Source of the DNA: Klebsiella pneumoniae | GTDB lineage: Bacteria > Desulfobacterota > Binatia > Bin18 | DNA: 43,061 nt | Assembly (NCBI GenBank): GCA_945865755.1 | Contig: CAMBFS010000008.1 | Coordinates: 1-43,061, forward strand | Reading direction: 5' to 3' | Shown here: positions 31,789 through 39,329 of the stretch, one piece after another | How positions within the stretch are numbered: the first letter of the stretch is position 1 | Layout of the letters: each line of letters begins with the position of its first letter | Notes under the pieces: model-generated | The model's input: only the letters and a program-made list of their open reading frames with translations | Databases searched by the model: none | Told to the model about the DNA's origin: nothing | Made by a program: the position numbers and the translations under genes

Positions 31789-32181
31789 CTAGCACCCCGC
31801 GGTGTCATAAAAGGCCCGTGCCAACTGCGCCAGATTCGTGTCGGTAAACCCCGCCACTCCGCGCGGATGAATCAGGCGGGCGTGATTGGGAAAACGTGAT
31901 GTCGGATCAGGGACCAACTCGAACCCTGCTTGGCGTATAGTTGCTGCTGTGGTTGTCCCCACTGTCTGAGCGTCCTCCCGCCATTTGCGAGAGCTGGGAA
32001 AAGCTTGCCGCATCTGGGTTGCTGCTCCTTGGGGCGTTCCTCCTAACAGAAGAGAAATCCCTGGTGGTGTCAGTTTCTGTTCAAGCAGCGACAAGCGGAA
32101 GTTCGCGATGCTTCCCCCGCCCACCCGATGCACCATTGTTTCTGATGTAATGTCCTCCGGCTTGCCGATCGCCACTTTCAC
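31789..32181 (-). CDS. hypothetical protein orfB of the duplicated pair
   Basis: A 130-residue protein with a GTG start (the same GTG is kept in the broken copy). Visible are MVHRVGGGSIANFRLSLLEQ, PPGISLLLGGTPQGAATQMR, then RFPNHARLIHPRGVAGF and a last helix LAQLARAFYDTAGC. The Gly-rich start and RFPNHARLIHP segment suggest a compact conserved domain. It is coupled to orfA by a 2-nt gap. Function unknown; a toxin/antitoxin-like pair is possible by size and layout but no motif proves it. Confidence 0.65.
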   Translation of the reverse strand: MKVAIGKPEDITSETMVHRVGGGSIANFRLSLLEQKLTPPGISLLLGGTPQGAATQMRQAFPSSRKWREDAQTVGTTTAATIRQAGFELVPDPTSRFPNHARLIHPRGVAGFTDTNLAQLARAFYDTAGC

Positions 32182-32251
32182 TCTCGTCTCGCTGAAAACA
32201 GCTTCTTTACGCTACCACCTGGGAGCAGAGAAACCTAGACCAAAAAACAAC
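32153..32251. repeat. 99-bp direct repeat of 36997-37096
   Basis: The start of orfB and its upstream region, up to CCTAGACCAAAAAACAAC, match 36997-37096 with scattered differences. This defines the right half of the duplicated module. Confidence 0.85.
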
Positions 32252-32303
32252 GGCCCAGCTCATCGCTCGTGCCATGGGTGGATGGGGCAGACTTCAGGCA
32301 TGC

Positions 32304-32510
32304 GGAGAAAAAGCCAGGTGTTATTTTCCAGCCAAGTCTATGGCGAGATTCTCGCTGCGCCACTCGACCAAGGCGCGAAAGTCGTGGTGCGCAAAGACCC
32401 CGCCCGCGTGCGCGAGATTCCGCTTGAGGATCCCGGCATCCTCGCGGACATTGATACGCCGGAAGATTATCGGCGATTCGTGGGTGAGAAAGGGGAGAGG
32501 CGGCTTTGTG
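32304..32510 (+). pseudogene. mocA 3'-end fragment
   Basis: Encodes SQVYGEILAAPLDQGAKVVV, RKDPARVREIPLEDPGILAD and IDTPEDYRRFVGEKGE, aligned with the last 65 residues of the mocA product. Most differences from 31249-31420 are synonymous (for example GTC/GTG, AAG/AAA, CGA/CGC), so it derives from a once-functional diverged allele rather than a very recent copy. A small stem AGGCGGC/GCCGCCT follows, as it does after the third copy near 37122. From here to 32747 no other feature is seen. Confidence 0.75.
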
Positions 32511-32747
32511 TGGCCGCCTGGAGGAACGGTGCAGTGGCGAGTAGATGGTTGCTTTCTCCTTTCGTCGTCACTCGTAGCCATGATGAGGCGCGAGGGTGTT
32601 TTCAGTATGCCAAAGAGGGGATGCTGTAGTCTGTAGGAATGTAGACCTGCCACCAGTATCAACTGAAGAAAATTTGATTCTCCGCACGACATATCGAATT
32701 TTTCCTTCTTTGCTGCCAGCAGAAAAGCCATTTGCCACAGAGCCCCG

Positions 32748-34967
32748 TCACGACGGTCCTTCTTGAGTCTGAGCTTCGGTACCCTGATTACGGTTGTATA
32801 TTTGTAGAAACCGTTGTGCTGCTTCACGTTCTTCCGGTTTTGAGAACGCTCTGTCACCGTACCGGGTTAAGCGTTCAGCGAATACATTGGGATCGTAAAT
32901 ACGAATAAACTCATCCCAATGGAAATTTGCTTCGTTCAAAGAGTTCCCTTCCCTATCGAACTTCAAGAAAAGTCGTCCTAAATACTCGGGCTTACGATCA
33001 ATAATGCCTAACATATACGACTGAACAACATCCCGATTTTCGCTCTCCTGGGTCATCCAATCTGTCCCCCACTGATACAAAACAGATCCCCAGTCGTCTG
33101 GGAGTTCGATAAGAATATCCCTCTTTTCTTCGACAAAATACTTGTATAAACGAGCGGCAGCGAGTCGCCGGATTACAGGACGGTCGTTATTGGGGAGAAA
33201 GGAATCCGCGCTTCCCCGCTGGCAATCAAGAGCAGCCCCTACGATAAACGGTATAGATTCAGCTTCACAAATGATTTCCTCTAAAAGTGACCGTGCCTTC
33301 TCTTGGATTTTTGATTCCAGTAAGAGCGCCCACATAAGTGTATCCGCTCCGACAGATAGACTGAGGCGTCGCTCTGTGTACCGCAAAAAATTTGAAGCAT
33401 CCTTGTATAGAACTCTGATTAAGGTGGGAACATGCTCTGGTGAGATGTTTTGCTTGAAGAGCGCAAGCTTACGGAAAAATTCGGAAAGCATCTCTGCTTG
33501 CTGATAGTATTCGAAATCTTCCTTGATCTTCTTTCCTACTTCCTCTACAGGCAAACCATTCCAACGACGAATCAATGATTCCACCGCACTATCAGGTATC
33601 TCCTTCGCAGGAACTCGAAGGAGAAAGTATTTCGGGAAGCAGCCAGGCTCAGTTAATCGTTTTTCCTGACGTCCATAGGCAGAGCGACCGCTGTACATCA
33701 CTTTTCTGTTCTTAAAAGCCTGGGCCACTTCCAGGAAAATCTCCGCTAGAAGGATCCGAACAACTTCCTGATTGCGTGTATTTTTAAGGAGGGTGTCGAG
33801 GTGCTCACAAATCAGGCGGTCTTTTTCTTGTCGATCTATGAGAGGAGTCAACGGACCAGGCTGAAGTATACCTTCCGCAATATAGAACCACCGATGTCTC
33901 CAGATGTCTTGATACACTTCAGGGAAAAACACCTGAAGCACCTCCAGGAGAAAAAAATCATACAAATTGACCTCATCGATAATAGCCGAAAGGGTCGTTC
34001 GTAGACTGTTCAGATAGCGTTTAACATGTCGAAGAGTTCTGAAGATTGTTACAAGATATCGCTGATAGAAATAAACAATCTCCGCATCGAATGCCCTCCG
34101 CCTTTCGTCGTCGACGTTCAGATCGTCCAGCAAGCTGTCAATCGCAGACCTGTGGGCTTGCGGTCCAATCGGGTCAGAAAAGAGCAGGAAACGGTCAATA
34201 TCTCGCTGCTCCGCCGGAGGAAGGGGTATTGGTTTCTGGACAATTTTTTCAAGGAATGCCGGATCGACATTGCTGACCTCTTTCAACCTTTCTCGAATGG
34301 CAACCTCGTCGAAACTGAGGATGAATACCGAGTTCTTCAGTCGCGCGGATAATCCCGCCAGCTTGAAGACAGCTAATATCTCCGCTGGCTGGAGTCGATC
34401 AATATCGTCGACGATAATGACGAGGCGACAATCTGTTCGTGTAATCCAGTCTTCGAGTTCCTGCCGTAACCGTTCGGGTTCATCATGAATTGGGAGTTCG
34501 AGCCCAAACCCAACGGAACGTATGCCTGAACTCAGCAGATCACGATAACGATTGAGGTGGCGGTGGAGAGTTCCGACGAGGTACCGTTTCTGTAGCACTT
34601 GCTCAATCGTGTCATAAAAATTCTGAATGATGGCTCGTTCCGTAGCCATGTACCACGGATTGAACACAACTGGGATGATTAGAGGATTCTGAGCAAGACG
34701 ATTCCGAAGGAGGTTCAGGACAGAAGTTTTCCCTTCACCCCAACTCCCATGTAACCCAAATACGAAGGAATCCGGCGAGGGTAGTTTCTCGATCTGCTTA
34801 TACAACCCTTCCACGAAGGGCTTCCGGCCCAGTAAATCCTGAGCCTGATCTTGGATTGGGTTGTCGAAGTATACAGTTGTTGAAGGATTAACCACTGAAC
34901 GCACAGCGGATACTTCTGGCCATAAAGACCGAAGCCAGGTTGCCATTAACCACACACAGAAGAGCAA
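32748..34967 (-). CDS. KAP-family P-loop NTPase
   Basis: About 739 residues. Walker A is FGLHGSWGEGKTSVLNLL and Walker B is LVIIVDDIDRLQPAEIL, with FILSFDEVAI sensor-like strand and KPIPLPP, all typical of KAP NTPases, membrane-linked STAND-related ATPases often found in defence and signalling islands. The frame begins at a TTG (34967; ATG 34946 is possible) inside a hydrophobic stretch (LLFCVWLMATWLRSLW) that overlaps the preceding membrane ORF in another frame. Joining the two by one skipped base in the GTGTGTGG run at about 34950 would give a normal TM region plus NTPase, so a frameshift (real or sequencing) is likely. The long helical C-terminal part has no recognised domain. Confidence 0.8.
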   Translation of the reverse strand: MLFCVWLMATWLRSLWPEVSAVRSVVNPSTTVYFDNPIQDQAQDLLGRKPFVEGLYKQIEKLPSPDSFVFGLHGSWGEGKTSVLNLLRNRLAQNPLIIPVVFNPWYMATERAIIQNFYDTIEQVLQKRYLVGTLHRHLNRYRDLLSSGIRSVGFGLELPIHDEPERLRQELEDWITRTDCRLVIIVDDIDRLQPAEILAVFKLAGLSARLKNSVFILSFDEVAIRERLKEVSNVDPAFLEKIVQKPIPLPPAEQRDIDRFLLFSDPIGPQAHRSAIDSLLDDLNVDDERRRAFDAEIVYFYQRYLVTIFRTLRHVKRYLNSLRTTLSAIIDEVNLYDFFLLEVLQVFFPEVYQDIWRHRWFYIAEGILQPGPLTPLIDRQEKDRLICEHLDTLLKNTRNQEVVRILLAEIFLEVAQAFKNRKVMYSGRSAYGRQEKRLTEPGCFPKYFLLRVPAKEIPDSAVESLIRRWNGLPVEEVGKKIKEDFEYYQQAEMLSEFFRKLALFKQNISPEHVPTLIRVLYKDASNFLRYTERRLSLSVGADTLMWALLLESKIQEKARSLLEEIICEAESIPFIVGAALDCQRGSADSFLPNNDRPVIRRLAAARLYKYFVEEKRDILIELPDDWGSVLYQWGTDWMTQESENRDVVQSYMLGIIDRKPEYLGRLFLKFDREGNSLNEANFHWDEFIRIYDPNVFAERLTRYGDRAFSKPEEREAAQRFLQIYNRNQGTEAQTQEGPS

Positions 34968-35361
34968 AACCGCACCAAGAGAGGACAGCCGTGTCGTCTC
35001 GTAGGTGTAAGCAAACCACCAATGGGAGAGCGCCTCTCCCTATAAAAAAGGTCACGACTGAGAGGGCGGTAAGAACACCTAACGTACACAAATCGAAGAA
35101 TAAAGCTGGAGGGCAAGACAGGTTGAAAGTCCTTCGATAACGACGCCAAAGTTCGACCATTGCTGGCCATCCTTGGCAAAGAACCACGAAGAGGAAAAAA
35201 CAGAGGAATCTTAAAACCCAAATGTCTTGAAGAATAGGGAAGAGCGAGGTCTGGAGGGGAGATGGAACATTCAAGACAGCAAGGAATCCCGCTCCTAAAC
35301 CACAAGCTATTGAGGTAACAAAGGGACGTAGGTTGTCCCTCAGATAGCATCCAATTTTCAC
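34888..35361 (-). CDS. four-TM membrane region upstream of the KAP NTPase
   Basis: A 157-codon frame (GTG start) with hydrophobic helices near residues 14-32, 44-63, 88-107 and 125-146 (LSWCGFALLCVVNGNLASVF). It overlaps the KAP frame by 80 nt. KAP proteins commonly carry paired TM helices, and the fourth helix reads better if it continues into the KAP frame (GFALLCVWLMATWLRSLW). It is probably the N-terminal part of the same protein separated by a +1 frameshift, otherwise a separate membrane partner. Confidence 0.6.
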   Translation of the reverse strand: MKIGCYLRDNLRPFVTSIACGLGAGFLAVLNVPSPLQTSLFPILQDIWVLRFLCFFLFVVLCQGWPAMVELWRRYRRTFNLSCPPALFFDLCTLGVLTALSVVTFFIGRGALPLVVCLHLRDDTAVLSWCGFALLCVVNGNLASVFMARSIRCAFSG

Positions 35362-35376
35362 AAGGGGATATTTAGG

Positions 35377-35494
35377 AACTCACCTTACGCAGGTCGCGTA
35401 AGATTTGGAGTTTTAGACCACCATAATGTAACCGTGATGCTGGTTAGGGCCGTTCTTGCAGCATATCTACGTCATCAGGTGCGTAAGGTGAGTT
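35377..35494. mobile_element. MITE-like element, family C
   Basis: Perfect 15-bp terminal inverted repeats AACTCACCTTACGCA (35377-35391) and TGCGTAAGGTGAGTT (35480-35494) surround about 88 bp with no ORF. An IS of matching ends would be expected elsewhere in the genome. The right end supplies the stop of the next remnant gene. Confidence 0.75.
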
Positions 35495-35699
35495 AGGAAG
35501 AACGGTCGCTGTCACTTGTTTTCTCACGTTGTACCAAAATCCGCGAAGCAGTTTCCAGGTCCTTCAGATTGTCCACATCAATCGCGCATTCAGCGAACGG
35601 CATTTGCACCACGCCAACACTGGCACCAAGCACGCGAGCAACCCGCGGAATCGCCGCGGCTAAATCCAACCGCCGCAATGCGAGTAAAACGAGAGTCGT
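35493..35699 (-). pseudogene. nucleotidyltransferase C-terminal remnant
   Basis: The frame encodes ALRRLDLAAAIPRVARVL and MPFAECAIDVDNLKDLETAS, which resemble the C-terminal end of MobA-like NTP transferases (AIDVD.PEDLE motif). The 5' part is missing: the frame starts in the palindrome at 35700-35725, and its TAA lies in the MITE end at 35493. Only about 60 residues of a family normally near 200 remain. Confidence 0.55.
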
Positions 35700-35725
35700 G
35701 TAGGGTGGGTCACGGCCCACCCTAC
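35700..35725. repeat. GTAGGGTGGG palindrome
   Basis: GTAGGGTGGG (35700-35709) and CCCACCCTAC (35716-35725) form a perfect 10-bp stem with a 6-nt loop. This type of hairpin is, to my knowledge, widespread as a dispersed repeat. From 35726 to about 35910 I see no gene or clear element. Confidence 0.7.
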
Positions 35726-35910
35726 AGCTTACGTAGTGACTGTCAAACGGGACGGAAACATGATCCGTGTTTGGCTTGATACCGCACTTGTAGCAACTGC
35801 CACGGATGGTTCGTTCGTGAGTGGCAAGGTGAGATTTGGCTCCCGTAATAACGCCAGTTTGATGATCTTCTAGTCACTCAATAGGTTGGAGTGGGTGCCT
35901 CCAAGTCTTT

Positions 35911-36099
35911 ATGATGAGAAGATTACGCTCGATTTGTGGGGGAACAATTAGTTCGGCGAGGATAGTGCTGACGGAGTTGTGGTTACTGGTGTGGCTTCCG
36001 TGGTGTTGCCTACTCGGCACGTGATGCTCCCGTCACGCCAAATCTGGACATCGTGGGCTTCCCCCGCCCACCCGATGCCCCACTGTTTCTGAGGTAATG
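35911..36099. pseudogene. decayed second copy of the mocA-end/orfA/orfB module
   Basis: The first part matches the mocA end and orfA 3' region of 31383-31526, including TTGTGGGGGAACAATTAGTT. It then jumps at GCTTCC (36058-36063) to orfB sequence matching 32110-32152. GCTTCC stands at both joined positions in the intact copy (31521 and 32110), so 589 bp were lost between 6-bp direct repeats. The cassette follows at 36100. Confidence 0.8.
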
Positions 36100-36435
36100 T
36101 TAGGCGGCTGCGAATTCCGTCAGCGTGCGCCTCTCAGGCCGGTAAAACCCCAAAACGATGTCGCTCTTCGGTATGCCAGCTTCGAGCAGTTCTGCCACAA
36201 TCCCTCCTTCCGTCCCGTCCCATTCGACCCACACGCGGTCGCCACAAATCCGCAGATGGAAAACGATCGCGTGGACCCGTCCAGTTTGGTCCCAGCCCGT
36301 GTCGACCAGTAAATAGTTGTCCCGCACCATGTCACAAACTGGCAGCGTGTCTATGTGCCCATGGCTCGGTGAGCGTTGGGCGTGCCGCAATACCAAATCT
36401 TGGAGAATAGCCCGGTAGCGCGCTATCTTATCCAT
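36100..36435 (-). CDS. xisI: XisI-like protein (fdxN element excision controlling factor family)
   Basis: A 111-residue protein with the XisI family pattern: MDKIARYRAILQDLV, YLLVDTGWDQTGRVHAIVFH, DRVWVEWDGTEGGIVAELLE, GIPKSDIVLGFYRPERR and end LTEFAAA. In cyanobacteria XisH and XisI are needed for fdxN-element excision; elsewhere the pair is widespread with unknown role. It overlaps the xisH end by 13 nt. Its TAA stop is part of the cassette boundary GTTAGGC. Confidence 0.9.
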   Translation of the reverse strand: MDKIARYRAILQDLVLRHAQRSPSHGHIDTLPVCDMVRDNYLLVDTGWDQTGRVHAIVFHLRICGDRVWVEWDGTEGGIVAELLEAGIPKSDIVLGFYRPERRTLTEFAAA

Positions 36436-36839
36436 TGTCGAATCTCCTCTTTCTCGGGGTTGAAGATCACCAGATTAATTTGGTGGTCAGTCACGACCTC
36501 CTGAATCGCAGGCCGCAGAAAGAAGTCTTGATACACATCTTCAGCGATGGCTAAGTACAACTTCCTTTGCGGATCGACCTGCTTCAGAAAGGTGCGGTAG
36601 ATCCCGTATTGCCCAACCGCCTTCTCTAACTCTGTGACCAGGGAAGGACTGTTGAAAACCTTGATTTCCACGACAATTCTGGCGCCACTTTTTTCAGCGG
36701 CCAATACCTTTTCGGCACCAAGATCGGCGTAGAGCCGCACTCCCTTAAACTCAATGATGAAGGGGTCGGCGGTGATGGCCCAGCCATCCTTGATGAGGGC
36801 AGTTTTGACCGTGTTATGATAAAGGTCATATTGTGGCAT
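36423..36839 (-). CDS. xisH: XisH-like protein (PD-(D/E)XK fold)
   Basis: A 138-residue protein from ATG 36839 (GGAG 6 nt upstream). Family marks are DLYHNTVKTALIKDGWAIT, LYADLGAEKVLAAEKSGAR, IVVEIKVFNSPSLVTELEKA, GQYGIYR and LVIFNPEKEEIRQWI. The D39 and E58-x-K60 set with the later Gln fits a PD-(D/E)XK nuclease-like core, so nuclease activity is possible. XisH and XisI proteins act together. In other genomes the pair is often in accessory DNA; here it rides on an integron-type cassette. Confidence 0.9.
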   Translation of the reverse strand: MPQYDLYHNTVKTALIKDGWAITADPFIIEFKGVRLYADLGAEKVLAAEKSGARIVVEIKVFNSPSLVTELEKAVGQYGIYRTFLKQVDPQRKLYLAIAEDVYQDFFLRPAIQEVVTDHQINLVIFNPEKEEIRQWIR

Positions 36840-36902
36840 CAATGGCTCCAGAGAAGAGGATATTTCGTGTCCGAAAATCAGGCAACGTTGCTGCGACAGG
36901 CC

Positions 36903-36996
36903 GCCTAACCTTCGCCTCCAGCGGGCACGGCCCCTATTTCGGTTCTGGCTGAACGAGAAAAGCAGGGCTTAGGGGCCGCGCCACTGAGGCGGAGCG
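36903..36996 (+). other. attC-like recombination site
   Basis: R'' is GCCTAAC (36903-36909) and the joined R' is G36996 plus TTAGGC at the cassette start, a perfect complement. Inner stems are CGCCTC (36913-36918) with GAGGCG (36986-36991) and GGCCCC (36929-36934) with GGGGCC (36972-36977), with unpaired bases between them and a variable centre of about 37 nt. Total size is about 100 nt, within the normal range of 59-base elements. Confidence 0.7.
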
Positions 36997-37096
36997 TTCT
37001 CTGGCTTTCCGATTGCTACCTGCACTCTCGTCTCGCTGAAAATAGTTTCCTTACGCTACCACCTGGGAGCAGAGAAACCTAGACCAAAAAACAACG
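36997..37096. repeat. right flank of the cassette, copy of 32153-32251
   Basis: Starts TTCTCTGG directly after the cassette and matches the orfB start and its upstream region. It is followed at about 37097 by another mocA-tail-like stretch (GGTTCGTTGGTGAGAAAG). Confidence 0.8.
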
Positions 37097-37121
37097 ATGG
37101 TTCGTTGGTGAGAAAGCGTAA

Positions 37122-37143
37122 GGGCGGCCCGGTATGGCCGCCC
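37122..37143 (-). terminator. hairpin after the VOC gene
   Basis: GGGCGGCC (37122-37129) pairs with GGCCGCCC (37136-37143) with a 6-nt loop, 18 nt after the VOC stop on the minus strand. Only a short T pair follows, so termination strength is uncertain. Confidence 0.5.
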
Positions 37144-37160
37144 GAAGAATGATGAGAGGG

Positions 37161-37592
37161 TTAGGCGGTTTTCTGCAAAAACTCCACCGGCACGCCGTCT
37201 GGGTCTTCCGTATAAAAACTGCGCATGGTCGGCGCGATCTGGACGAGGCCGGACGTAATCACGACATCTCCTCGTTGTTGGACTTCCTTGAGTTTGGCTT
37301 CGACATCGGGAACATAGATGCAGAGGTGTGGACTGCCGACGTTGTTGTGATGCAAATCCAGCGTCACTCCACCTTTTGCCGCGTACTCAATGAGTTGGAG
37401 CATGAATGGGCCAAGTGTGAGATGTGCAACCTTCAACTCCGCGCCAGGGTTGTTGGTGAGCGTATCGAATTGCTCACTTCTAACATTCATCATCTTCCAC
37501 TCGGTTTCCTGCATACCTACCACCTCGCGGTAGAACGCGACCGACCGCTCCAAATTCTTGACCGTCAGTCCGACATGAAATAATTCCGCCAT
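37161..37592 (-). CDS. VOC family protein (glyoxalase/dioxygenase-like)
   Basis: A 143-residue vicinal-oxygen-chelate protein with two beta-alpha-beta-beta-beta modules: ELFHVGLTVKNLERSVAFYR, the core FMLQLIEYAAKGGV, SPHLCIYVPDVEAKLKEVQQ, and the C-terminal FYTEDPDGVPVEFLQ with the metal Glu. The metal ligands are His near residue 5 and the Glu near the end. The substrate is unknown (lactoylglutathione, fosfomycin-like or aromatic). AAGGAGG is 8 nt from the ATG at 37592 but only 2 nt from the one at 37598, so 37592 is chosen. Confidence 0.88.
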   Translation of the reverse strand: MAELFHVGLTVKNLERSVAFYREVVGMQETEWKMMNVRSEQFDTLTNNPGAELKVAHLTLGPFMLQLIEYAAKGGVTLDLHHNNVGSPHLCIYVPDVEAKLKEVQQRGDVVITSGLVQIAPTMRSFYTEDPDGVPVEFLQKTA

Positions 37593-37750
37593 ACGCATGT
37601 CCTCCTTATGTGTTCATGCTATAGCGCGGTAGAAGGACGAAACTCAAGGGAGAACCGACGTGATGCGTGTTACGTGAACCCTTAGCCTCGCCGTTCTTGC
37701 ACACGGTTTACGCAACACGAAACATACTCTGCTTTCTCCGCACTTCTGTC

Positions 37751-39067
37751 CTATGCAACCGGGAGCGTGAAGGAAAAGGTACTGCCCTGTCCGACGACGC
37801 TTTCGACCCTGACGTAGCCACCGTGCGCTTCAATGATTTCCTTGACCAAGGCGAGGCCGAGACCGGTCCCCCCAATTTTACGCGTATCGGCATTCTCCGC
37901 GCGAAAAAATTTCTGAAACAATTTGGGGAGCAGTTCTTGTGGAATGCCGACCCCTTGGTCGATCACTTTTACTTTGATCTCTTCCCCTTCTTGGGAGGCT
38001 TTGAGGGAGATACCTCCTCCGTGTGGAGAAAATTTGATGGCATTGGAGAGCAAATTGCCAAGCACTTGCCGTAGACGATCGGCATCAGCGTGTACGAGTG
38101 GGAGCGCGGGATCGACGGAAATTCGGAAAGTATGCTGACTCTTTTCGGACGAGAAGAATCGGAGTTGTTCTTGCAACAGAGGTTCCAAGGAAACCTTGGT
38201 GAAATCGTAGCGTTGTTTTCCTGATTGAATCCGTTGGAGATCGAGGAAGTCGTTGATGAGGTTTGTCAGGCGTATTGCCTCTCGGTGAATAATCCCAATG
38301 AACTCACGTTGTTTTTCTGGAGAGAACGCGCGCTCGAGCATTAACTCGGTAAAGCCGCGTAAGCTCGTCAAGGGCGTGCGCAATTCATGGCTGACGGTAG
38401 AGACCAGTTCATCTTTGAGTTGCTCGGCTTCTTTATGGGGCGTGATATCGGTCATGGTGCCGATGTACCCGTCCCAGGTGTTGACATTGAGTTGGAGCGG
38501 TCGTGCGTGCACGAGGACCCAGCAAAGCTTTCCTTCAGGTGTGAGGATGCGGAATTCATGGGCAAATTCCTTCCCTTGTGTGATCGCCTCTCGCCAACGA
38601 GCCGACACGGCCACTTGATCGGTGGGGGCAAGCCACCGACGCCAATCGGCTTCTTGTCCCGTTACGGGAGCTTTGAGGAGTCGCCGCAAGCCGGTGTTCA
38701 TGTAGATACAACGGTCTGCTTGGTCGATCTGAAAAATCCCCACTGGGGCAGCGTCACTTAAGAGACGGAAGCGGTTTTCATTCTCCTGTGCGGTAGTAAG
38801 TGCGGTTTGCAGGGCCTGGTTCATTGTTTGAATGACGGTATTGCCCGCCTCTAAATCCGCGCGTGCTGTCTGCAGTTCACTCATCATCATCGCCGAATTT
38901 ACGATCGCATCGGCTTGCGCCAGAGCGAGACGCTCCGCTTCATGCTGCGCGTCGTGGAGCTGGTTGCGCAGTGTCTGGACCGTGTTCCGCAATTCAGCCG
39001 CGAGCGGGCCGCCCACCTGACCAGTCAGTTGCTCCAGATGAGTAAAGGCAGGAAATTCAAGAGTCAT
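37751..39067 (-). CDS. cytosolic PAS-domain sensor histidine kinase
   Basis: A 438-residue kinase without TM helices. An N-terminal coiled coil (about 25-95) leads to a PAS/PAC domain (about 98-215; FRLLSDAAPVGIFQIDQADR, WDGYIGTMTDITPHKEAEQ). The H-box is ELVSTVSHELRTPLTSLRG (His227), the N-box LGNLLSNAIKFSPHG, then DQGVGIPQELLPKLF and GGTGLGLALVKEIIE. The ATG at 39067 is preferred over a GTG at 39109 that would overlap tusA. It is 20 nt after tusA in a dsrE, tusA, kinase operon, so it may sense sulfur or redox state; no response regulator is adjacent. Confidence 0.9.
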   Translation of the reverse strand: MTLEFPAFTHLEQLTGQVGGPLAAELRNTVQTLRNQLHDAQHEAERLALAQADAIVNSAMMMSELQTARADLEAGNTVIQTMNQALQTALTTAQENENRFRLLSDAAPVGIFQIDQADRCIYMNTGLRRLLKAPVTGQEADWRRWLAPTDQVAVSARWREAITQGKEFAHEFRILTPEGKLCWVLVHARPLQLNVNTWDGYIGTMTDITPHKEAEQLKDELVSTVSHELRTPLTSLRGFTELMLERAFSPEKQREFIGIIHREAIRLTNLINDFLDLQRIQSGKQRYDFTKVSLEPLLQEQLRFFSSEKSQHTFRISVDPALPLVHADADRLRQVLGNLLSNAIKFSPHGGGISLKASQEGEEIKVKVIDQGVGIPQELLPKLFQKFFRAENADTRKIGGTGLGLALVKEIIEAHGGYVRVESVVGQGSTFSFTLPVA

Positions 39068-39087
39068 TTGTTTTGGCTTCTCTTTAT

Positions 39088-39318
39088 TTAGGCCATTTTC
39101 CTGAGCCACGCGTGATAACGTCCGTCTTGCTCCTGCAAGCTAAGGAGGAGTTGGCCAGTTCTTCGGCACCAGGCTTCCACATCCAGTGGAAACGCTGGAT
39201 CACTCGCGATGACCTGTAATTCTTCACCCAGCGACATTTGCTTGATGGCGCGATTGAGTTCAACAATAGGGAGAGGACACCTCAGCCCTGTCAGATTGAG
39301 TTCGTTTCGCGGTGTCAT
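39088..39318 (-). CDS. tusA: TusA-family sulfur carrier protein
   Basis: A 76-residue sulfur carrier with the essential Cys14 in LTGLRCPLPIVELNRAI and the following GEELQVIASDPAFPLDVEAW with a second Cys (C51). TusA proteins accept persulfide sulfur and pass it on to tRNA thiolation, molybdenum cofactor or dissimilatory sulfur proteins. It lies 11 nt after the DsrE-like gene, with which it is commonly paired. No strong ribosome site precedes the ATG, so translation may depend on the upstream gene. Confidence 0.9.
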   Translation of the reverse strand: MTPRNELNLTGLRCPLPIVELNRAIKQMSLGEELQVIASDPAFPLDVEAWCRRTGQLLLSLQEQDGRYHAWLRKMA

Positions 39319-39329
39319 GAGGATGCGTC

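Larger units (their letters stand above)
36100..36996 (+). mobile_element. integron-type gene cassette carrying xisH-xisI
   Basis: An 897-bp insert begins TTAGGC after a G (36099) and ends ...GGAGCG before TTCTCT, splitting orfB-like sequence whose empty site is seen at 32152/32153 (AATG^TCCTCC). Both joints fit G^TT. The right end has an attC-like site (36903-36996). The strand is given for the attC orientation; the genes run the opposite way, so the cassette must carry its own promoter near the attC end. No intI gene is in the window. Confidence 0.72.

Noticed and set aside
31985-32629. 214-codon plus-strand ORF as a gene
   Set aside because: A composite: antisense of orfB joined to the mocA tail fragment. 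Only the 3' part is real, as a remnant.
37147-37166. Second attC site at GTTAGGC near the VOC stop
   Set aside because: The core-like GTTAGGC is present, but no matching RYYYAAC and no inner stem of attC type is found; the nearby hairpin fits a terminator.
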